Part shown: piece after piece, positions 56,902 to 64,000 of the stretch
How positions within the stretch are numbered: position 1 is the stretch's first letter
Layout of the letters: the number at the start of each line of letters is the position of its first letter
Made by a program: the position numbers and the translations under genes
The notes under the pieces: generated by a model
What the model was told of the DNA's origin: nothing
The model's database searches: none
Seen by the model: only the letters and a program-made list of their open reading frames with translations
From: Symsagittifera roscoffensis
Lineage: Eukaryota; Xenacoelomorpha; Acoela; Convolutidae
DNA length: 64,000 nt
Reading direction: 5' to 3'
Assembly (NCBI RefSeq): GCF_963678635.1
Contig: NC_087070.1
Location: forward strand, 2,481,854-2,545,853

Positions 56902-59332
56902 ATGTATCTTTTAAAGCTTTTTTTTCTAATTCTTTCCGAACAAAGTACAAATCCATCTCCTCGCACAGGACCTCAGGATTTATTAGTAACCCAGTACGAT
57001 TGTGAAGAAAACGAACAAAAAAAAACCTCAAAAATATGCTATAAATCAATTAACACAATGCGAATCCGAACCGCAAGCTATAGAAACTACAAACATAATA
57101 GCTAAATTATTTTCTAAAGCCCGAGCTACCACACATACAGGCTAAAAATTCACAGCGACATTTTCCGAAAAGAAAGTACACTGTTCACAAATCTCAAATT
57201 GAAGTAAAAACCGATTTGACCACGAATCTTTCTATCAAAGAAATATAGAAAAAATTTTACATCTAAAATCCGAAGATTGTAAAAATGAACTACTCAGATT
57301 AAATCTCACAGATAATAACAACTCAAATAGGAAAATAGTAAGTTTTCAAGGTTTCAGCGACTCCGTACACCAAGCAGAACATGAAAGATACCATGGACAT
57401 ATCAAATTAGACGAAATATACCCATACAATGGTGCACACGGACGGTTAAGTTATGACCTTCACGACAAACATTGGATACCACATATTGGAAGAAATAACC
57501 CTTCAAACTGCAAAGCAAATACAAAAAATAAAGGATATCAAGAAATAATAATAATGTTTTGATTGGAAAATACAACTTGAAAAAGTTCAACTCACACGAG
57601 ATTTAGGTAATAACACTATAATTTATCAAGGAATCAGACTACCTTGCAAAAACGACCAAAGTTACTGTGATCCTACAACAATGACACAAGCAACAATTGT
57701 CTGATTTCTCGAAAACACTTGCAAAACATTTCAAGTAGCAAAAATACACGCTAGAATGATAAAATTTCAAGAAAAATATTTTATCGAATCAATACCATTC
57801 GACAATGTCAACCCAAGTCAAAAAAAGACTCAAAAAAACTGAATTCAGAAACATCCATAATAAAGAAAATAATTTTAACACGTTTTCAAATCTATCAAGA
57901 AACAGGATTTGCATGTAAACATAAAAACCCACTTTATAAAACCCAATATTCCCAAATACTTGTCGAATACGAACAAGGTTTCGATATGAACACTGAAAAA
58001 AAAACAGGATACTTACGCAACACATCACCCTCTAAATGAAGGAATCTCATACATCCCAGTAAACCTTCTCGTAAATGCAGGAAATACTCGTGGAAAAATA
58101 AAACCACAGGACACAGAAATCACAAGACTACAAGAACTATCACAAATGAATAATACATATTTTGGCGCAATTCATTATGACATTCACTTAGATTTGAAAT
58201 TAGAACACACAAGCAGTAGAATTTTTCAAAAAATGTCACTTTCAGAATTAGAAACACTACATCAACTATGTGAACTAGAAAGAACACAAAATCTACAATC
58301 ACTAGCACTAGCAGTTCTAAAAATATCCTACGCAGGATATCCGGAAATAGATCAAACTTCCTTGATTATGAAGGAAACATCTTATGGTTTTATACTTGCA
58401 CTAAAAGTATCACCATTATATGTTTTTGAAGACAAACGATGTTATAAAAGAATCCCTATATTCTACAAAAATGAAGTTTATTTTGTTGATACACTTTCAA
58501 GAAGAACATATTTTTGGGATACAGCAGTCCCATGTGGATCAGAAGACAGCAACAATGTCGTACAGTTAAATCCCGACGAAGAAAAATATTATCTACTAAC
58601 ACCATACCCCATATTAAAGCAACCACTAAAAAAAATTTCACCCGAAAGTATTTGAGCTATTGCTCGCAATCCAAATATCGATTAACAATCGATAGGTATA
58701 TACTCTAAATCAGATATACAACATCACATTCGTACACAACAGTTTCAAGAACTAATAACACATATGGACACTATACAACGACAATCAAAGGATCAAAATT
58801 TACGAAAACTTGCAGAAACCACAGGATTTTTCGACATTTACACACAAGACCAAGACTACAGCGGATTTTTAAAGACTATAAAGACTATATATATTTAAAT
58901 GGCGAAAAATATAGACCACAAGATATCTCACCAATAAAGATTTTTAACTTGGTAACTTAAAAAAAAAACGAGATACTTGCCTTTCTAGGAAGGCCCTACT
59001 ATATCTTAGGAAGTTTGACTATATTATACGCAATGTTTAACTTTTTTGGATTTCTTTTCTCATTTTTAAAAGGAATCTATAACACTTGCACAATACATAC
59101 ACAATTAAACCGACAAGCAAGCGTAGCACGCATAGTATTTGCAGGATTTTTTGGAATATTTTCATCATCAAAAAACAAAATTCTCTTAGATGCACAAATA
59201 AAGAAATGCAATACAAAACTATCAACAAAACCAAACACATATGACGAATCACAAAGACATACAAATGTATCATCTACAGCACCACAGTTATCAAATTTAC
59301 ATCACAATCATTCATTAACATTAGTATCATGA
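56902..59332 (+). pseudogene. env-like glycoprotein gene
   Basis: ATG at 56902 followed by MYLLKLFFLILSEQS, a good signal peptide, then a Cys-containing ectodomain in several frames. RTGPQDLLVTQYDCEE lies near 56965, HGRLSYDLHDKHWIP near 57430, and ETGFACKHKNPLY near 57900. The 169-codon ORF 58146-58655 contains LSELETLHQLCELER and FWDTAVPCGSED. The tail ORF 59015-59332 has a hydrophobic stretch (MTILYAMFNFFGFLFSFL) that fits a membrane anchor. It would be a surface glycoprotein. The viral lineage was not recognised. Five partial relatives exist in the window. Confidence 0.65.
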
Positions 59333-59500
59333 AATTTTGGAAACTTAGCAATCACAAACCCTACAAATCTAAGACCCAGTAAAATACAAAGCCCTATTCA
59401 CCATATAATAACACAACATCCCCAAACTGACAATACTTATGAGCAAATAATTGAACAGCCCCAAACCATCACTTTTCAAGCTAAGAATAATCATTTTTTC

Positions 59501-61270
59501 AGCCCACGATGGGCAGGCAAATCGGATCACTCCACCGTTCAAAATCCCACCCAGCCAACCTCCAAATTCCAATCCCCACCATCCCATTTTTTACTTTCCC
59601 GCCACCTTCTTCACCTTATATTAACACATCATCCGGCATCGAATCTGATGCTAACTCAGATATCACAGTTTTTCATACCATCTCCCAATTTGACAACTCC
59701 GATTTAGAAACTCCCGACGAATTTGCCGACTCCGAACCATCCCCATCCACTCATTCCCAAATCAGCCTCTCCCCCTTTTCCAAACCCCCCTATCAACCCA
59801 TCCACCCTCAAACCCATTGTATATCCTCCTCCACTCTCTCCCAACTTTCCCAAGTAACTCCAGCTTACTCCCCATTCATCTCTGAACATTCCACAAATAA
59901 TTCCCTTGACAATACCCAAATTTCCAACGAACCAAATAATTTTATAACACTACAGCAACAATTTCAATACCCCCATACCCTAACTATCCATCAATTATCA
60001 TCAACAATAACATCATCAAATTCACCAACTCCTTCACCTGCTTCGGACTACACGCCATCACTAGCCCAGTCATCCACATCAACAGAAACATCCACTAGTA
60101 CTCACGTGCTTATAGAACCTTCAAACTTAAATTCCCCAATCACCCACTCCCATCCAAACACGGAACCGCCCGAGAATACGTTAATAATCCAGACCACACC
60201 AATACTGCCAAATACCTTCAAGTCACCTTACCTTTATTCCTCCAATATACGCTAAATCAATGCGACCCTAACCCTAAACCACGTAATTTCGAGACGAACA
60301 TGTCTTGAAGCCCACATTTCATGGGACAGCTTATTATAACTATAACAATCCACTTGCCTTATCACTCTTTAATACCGCACAAGATATTGAGAGAAATAAA
60401 AATGAATTATTCAGACTAACAACAGCACTAACACCCCGACAATTTAGATACATTGGATTCAAAAAAGTACTAAAAACATTCACCGCACCATCATCAGACC
60501 TAACCACAATCATTTTCCTGACGAAGATAAATTTGCAAACTCACAACTAACTGAAAAATTCTTTATAAAAATATCTTATTTATTTACAATTGCTATACTA
60601 GAAAAAAAGCATGACCACATCATCTCAGAAGCACTATCGGACATCCAAGAATATGAATCATTTTACGAAAAAATTGAAACTTTTCACTAACTTTTCCTTT
60701 CCTTACATCGAAAGAACGTGATTTGCACTGTACACACGACATCATGTTGAGAACTAAACAAACTCACACGTACACTTATTATCGTTTTAATCAAAACCGT
60801 TATGATTTACACACACCATCACGACAACTTCACCACAGTTTTCAGTTTTTTAATTCTAAATACACCTCACTGTTTTTTCTTAATTTCACATATTGTATTA
60901 AAAATACTAACTTTCAAGGCATCCTCCGTAATTATGACCCCATCACGCAGATGTATGTATTCTGTCCCCTCACCAAGACCTTCAATGAAGAAGAATCCCG
61001 ACCACTAATAGTTCCGCATGAATATATTCAACCTATAGAAGTGCCCCTTTTAGAATTCATCCATAACACTATATAATCAAAAAATTTACAACTTAATACA
61101 AAACACACCTCATGAAATTTCCGTTGGCACAGAAGAATTAAAAACCATTAAAGCACTACAATTGCTTTGGCCACTGCTCCAAACTAAAAATATCATCCGC
61201 ATATTAGCAAAATTACAGACCACATCCGATGCTATTCACGATGTTTTCCATCATGACTTCTTTCCAGACG
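59501..61270 (+). pseudogene. 3' accessory gene downstream of env
   Basis: ATTTTTTCAG (acceptor-like, AG at 59501-59502) then CCCACG and the ATG at 59509. The first 248 codons are open: MGRQIGSLHRS, then a long Ser/Pro/Thr-rich, probably disordered region. After a frameshift near 60270 comes a domain beginning DEHVLKPT and containing TAYYNYNNPLALSLF, RYIGFKKVLKTFTAP, SQLTEKFFIKISYLF and ILEKKHDHIISEA (60287-60690). A further ORF 60723-61076 has HTYTYYRFNQNRYDLHTPSR and ITQMYVFCPLTKTF. All blocks have counterparts in copy B. Function unknown; expression from a spliced subgenomic mRNA is suggested by the acceptor. Confidence 0.6.
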
Positions 61271-61276
61271 ATTAGG

Positions 61277-62878
61277 TTAGTATAAATTGCATAATTCAAA
61301 ACTAACTAATTCAAATTCAAACTAAACATTCTTTATCAATGTTTTATTAACTCTTTTAGTCTTCACATCACGATCATCTACAAAACAAGAAAAAACGATA
61401 AAAATGTAAAACTCTTTTATAAGTTATAAACTTTACTTAACCAAAAGCACTAAAAATTTTTTCCCACAGTAGTAAATTAATCTAAAAATTAAATTCCCAA
61501 TATAGTGAAACTCAATACGATGAAGATCAATTAATAATCTCAAACCACCATAAAGCAGTAAAATTCAGTTTCTAAGTAGTAATTTTATAAAAGGAAAGAA
61601 GCAGTACTAATCTTTTATATCTTTTCATTTACTCGCTCAATAATTCTATCCAAAATCGCACTGCTCGCCCACGACGAATTGTTTAAAATAATGAATTCAA
61701 ATTTTAACCTTCACTAACAACAACCCAAACAAGCGATAACAAGTTTCCAGCTTCCCCTTAATCCTGTTGGAATGGAATTATATAATAATCCGAACTAACC
61801 AACGCAGCTGACTAAACACTATAAACCATAAACTAACAGCATGACTAAGAAAAAAAAACCCACGGTACCCAAACCGGACTAACCCAGCTTAGAAACTGGA
61901 TAATTTATTCTTTTGAAGACTATTAACAAGTTTTAAAAAGAAACAACAAAACATCAAAAAGTCGCAAGACAAACCCAAACCAAAAACAATTTGATTTTTA
62001 AGAAAAGGACACAACCAAAATAGTAAAGGAAACAAAAACGAGTAACAACATAACATAAAACGTTAGCACAAAACAGGACTCCTCAAAAAACCAGCATGAA
62101 ATCATACCCTCACTCCTGGCCTAACCCACCAGAAGAGGACGTCCTGAGCATGCTCAATAGCCGGCATAACCCACCGTGCTACATCCACGCTTTGTAACCA
62201 CTCTATATTTTTGACAAAAGGTATTCAAGGGTGAGTAACTCTTAAAAATAACAGAACAAAAATCAAGACGCTTATGCGAAATTAACTGATAGAAATCTAA
62301 CTAAAAAAAACTTAAAACTAAATTAACAAATTTTATAAAATGTCAATCATAAAAATGCAGTATATAAATAACACACAACCACACAGACGGGCATCAAGAA
62401 ACTAGGCGACCCCCTCACACTCAACCTACAGAATGGCTAAACACAACCGATATGCCGTCCACAATCACAACTCAAAAGGATTTAGAGTACGACTTGACTT
62501 CGCAGAAAAGGACTTCATTGAATCATACCAATGACCACCTCGATGTCCAAGTATACGTACAGATCCGAGTAACAAGGCATTCCTTCCAAACTCAATCTTC
62601 ACGCCATTCCCAGAAGAGAGTAAAACACAGTCAGTTCTCCGCCAGAGCAGAACGAACAATCATAGCAAACCATATTGAAATCAAATTGATTTCATTAGTG
62701 GTCACAGTCATCGTCGAACAACAACTAACGACTTCATGTGCATAATTTCGGCTTCCTGGAGCTTCCTTCTCCAAGAACGGAATAAGAAATGATGCTTGCC
62801 AAATACCAATGATCATCATCCATCCTTCAATTATAGAAAGAAGATAAGAGATTCAAAAACTTTGTAAACCCCGGATGG
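61277..62878 (+). other. Long 3' noncoding region of copy A
   Basis: Colinear with 42741-44063. It contains the palindrome-rich element. Near 62433 an ATG opens 33 codons (MAKHNRYAVHNHNSKGFRVR) whose ATG context is also seen in copy B at about 43613, but without a conserved frame. It ends CCGGATGGG just before the LTR; a clean polypurine tract is not evident. Confidence 0.5.
62136..62182. promoter_or_regulatory. Conserved palindrome-rich element, copy A
   Basis: Three consecutive palindromes: AGGACGTCCT (62136-62145), GAGCATGCTC (62146-62155) and GCCGGC (62160-62165), then ATAACCCACCGTGCTAC. Shared with copy B at 43332. Confidence 0.55.
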
Positions 62879-63260
62879 GTGGAACCAGATCTAAACTATA
62901 TTTTATTATTGGATAATTTATCACTATAAAATATTTAATACTAAACAATCATGATCTATCTAACTAACAACCTATTTATTTGTAAGTGCTGAAATTACTT
63001 GTAATTTCAGCACCAGAGAGATTTGAATTTAGCTTAGAACTTAGTTGCCTCTCCAAGAGACCTACTCGCAATAAACCAGTATACTGTAGATCTATTGAGA
63101 CTAATTGAGACTAGCAGATATAAGAGTAAGATTGAGATCGGTATTAGAATAAGAAGTTGCCCGAATCTATCCGGCCGAAAGTTAGATAGCGTGACGAGCA
63201 GACAATGTACCCCATCTGAAATTACTCTATGAGTTAAACCTCGAACATAACTCAAGATGT
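62879..63260 (+). repeat. 3' LTR of copy A
   Basis: TGGAACCAGATCTAAACTAT to about CTCGAACATAACTCA. Full relative to the truncated 5' LTR. Contains the perfect hairpin GTGCTGAAATTAC-TT-GTAATTTCAGCAC at 62986-63013. The right boundary is inferred from where similarity with copy B's LTR fades. Confidence 0.75.
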
Positions 63261-64000
63261 TTTACCCAGTAATGTGTTATGATCTTTCGAAGACCCAAAT
63301 TTTGACAGCAATAATATGATCGACCTCTGTCGTTTCAAAGTTTTTTTTTCATTTTTTTCTTTGTTCTAATGATATTTGTAGCTACGAGTTGCCGTGTTAC
63401 TTTTAAAGCAGCCTGATACTTTTTTTGCTTTTTCAGCCTGTTTTTCCAGACGCAAAAACAATTTTGCAATTGCATTGATGTAATTATAAAAACTAAAACA
63501 AATAAAGAATAAAAAAATATCGAGAAAACTACAAAATCATCCGGAATAATTAGGCCTTTTTGAAAAAGTTCTTTGAGTAAGAATTTGCTCTGAGTATAAT
63601 TTGAATCAGTCTAACTAAATTACCGCGAAAACTTACAAAATTTATCAATATGGCGTGGAGCCTTAACCATTGCAAAACTCATGATGTAAAAGTTTTATGA
63701 TTATTGCGCGCTTTTTAATATCTTTTCCCGAAAATCAGCTTGTTTGGAGGCGAGCAAATCTGTGAGAAGTCCTGTCTTTGGAAGCAGGAGGGTTATACAT
63801 GTTTTAAACCCACCTGTTATAGAAAATATATACCTGTTTACATGTTATATATTACATGTTATAAAACATTGTTAACTTATGAAAACTCTAAATCAACATT
63901 TTGGCTTAGCCTGACAAATTCGATTCTGGATTTATATTCAGGAGCTTCGTGGGCTATTTGGCCCATAAATTTAGATTCCTGATACACAATTGAAAAACCA
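63261..64000. other. Flank with no recognised feature
   Basis: AT-rich. An 80-codon frame at 63740-63982 has no family likeness or supporting context, so it is not called. No target-site duplication matching the sequence before 48059 was seen. Confidence 0.4.

Larger units (their letters stand above)
48059..63260 (+). mobile_element. Env-bearing Ty3/gypsy-type retroelement, copy A (about 15.2 kb, degenerate)
   Basis: Order: 5' LTR, gag with zinc knuckle, Arg/Ser-rich segment, retropepsin, RT, RNase H, integrase, env with signal peptide, 3' accessory gene, 1.6-kb noncoding region, 3' LTR. Integrase after RNase H is the Ty3/gypsy order. A third env-like ORF is known in nematode Ty3/gypsy elements such as Cer1. 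The total length is larger than usual, because of the accessory gene and the long 3' region. Stops and frameshifts occur in every gene, and active-site lesions are visible in PR, RT and IN, so it is not autonomous. Confidence 0.8.

Noticed and set aside
59509-59530. N-myristoylation signal at the accessory protein start (MGRQIGSL)
   Set aside because: The other three copies begin MS rather than MG, and the Ser/Thr at the consensus position is lacking.
63740-63982. 80-codon Cys/Tyr-containing plus-strand frame
   Set aside because: No motif, no duplicate, no promoter or splice context; length is unremarkable at this composition.

Overview
The window looks like a repeat-dense, AT-rich stretch of a metazoan genome, most plausibly a nematode of the Caenorhabditis type. 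This is inferred from three things: TTTTTCAG-style 3' splice sites, a protein-primed-type family B DNA polymerase with attached zinc fingers (Maverick/Polinton type), and an env-bearing Ty3/gypsy retroelement of the general kind known from nematodes (Cer1-like). No host housekeeping gene, tRNA, rRNA or CRISPR array was recognised. Nearly everything is mobile-element sequence in several stages of decay, multiplied by local tandem duplications.

Layout. 1-5.7 kb: two tandem chimeric units, each an env-like retroelement fragment (+) followed by a terminal-repeat-like sequence and a family B polymerase pseudogene (-). 5.7-21.1 kb: two further polymerase pseudogenes (-), each followed by one or two copies of a small-protein gene (+) and then a 35-bp minisatellite. 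The only clearly uninterrupted small gene is at 11858-12349. 21.5-28.7 kb: a tandemly duplicated array of degenerate small ORFs that share a strand/helix pattern with the small-protein gene and resemble the PC4/p15 single-strand-DNA-binding fold. It ends in a CCAAT-motif array and an orphan polymerase-type zinc-finger exon (+). 32.2-32.4 kb: an inverted copy of the terminal repeat seen at 1.24 and 5.69 kb. The 5.69-32.38 kb interval therefore reads as one TIR-bounded, Maverick-like element inserted just downstream of a retroelement env gene.

30.6-40.3 kb is a 4.7-4.9-kb tandem segmental duplication that includes the inverted terminal repeat and retroelement pieces. 38.6-45.3 kb is the 3' half of a retroelement copy (copy B: env, 3' accessory ORF, long 3' noncoding region, LTR). 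Its LTR is interrupted by a CCCGGG-ended MITE, and LTR plus leader are tandemly duplicated to 47.7 kb. 48.06-63.26 kb is the most complete retroelement (copy A): 5' LTR, gag, protease, RT, RNase H, integrase, env with signal peptide, a 3' accessory gene, 1.6 kb of 3' noncoding sequence and a 3' LTR. It carries many stops and frameshifts, including lesions in the protease, RT and integrase active sites.

The most interesting signals are: (i) the recurring small-protein family, proposed PC4-like, embedded between polymerase genes and driven by a shared TTCTGATTGG (inverted CCAAT) promoter cassette; (ii) an accessory gene downstream of env, conserved between divergent retroelement copies and preceded in all of them by a splice-acceptor-plus-ATG block; (iii) a palindrome-rich element at a constant distance upstream of the LTR; and (iv) an LTR hairpin with a compensatory base-pair change. 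Functional assignments were made by reading motifs by eye, and no searches were run.
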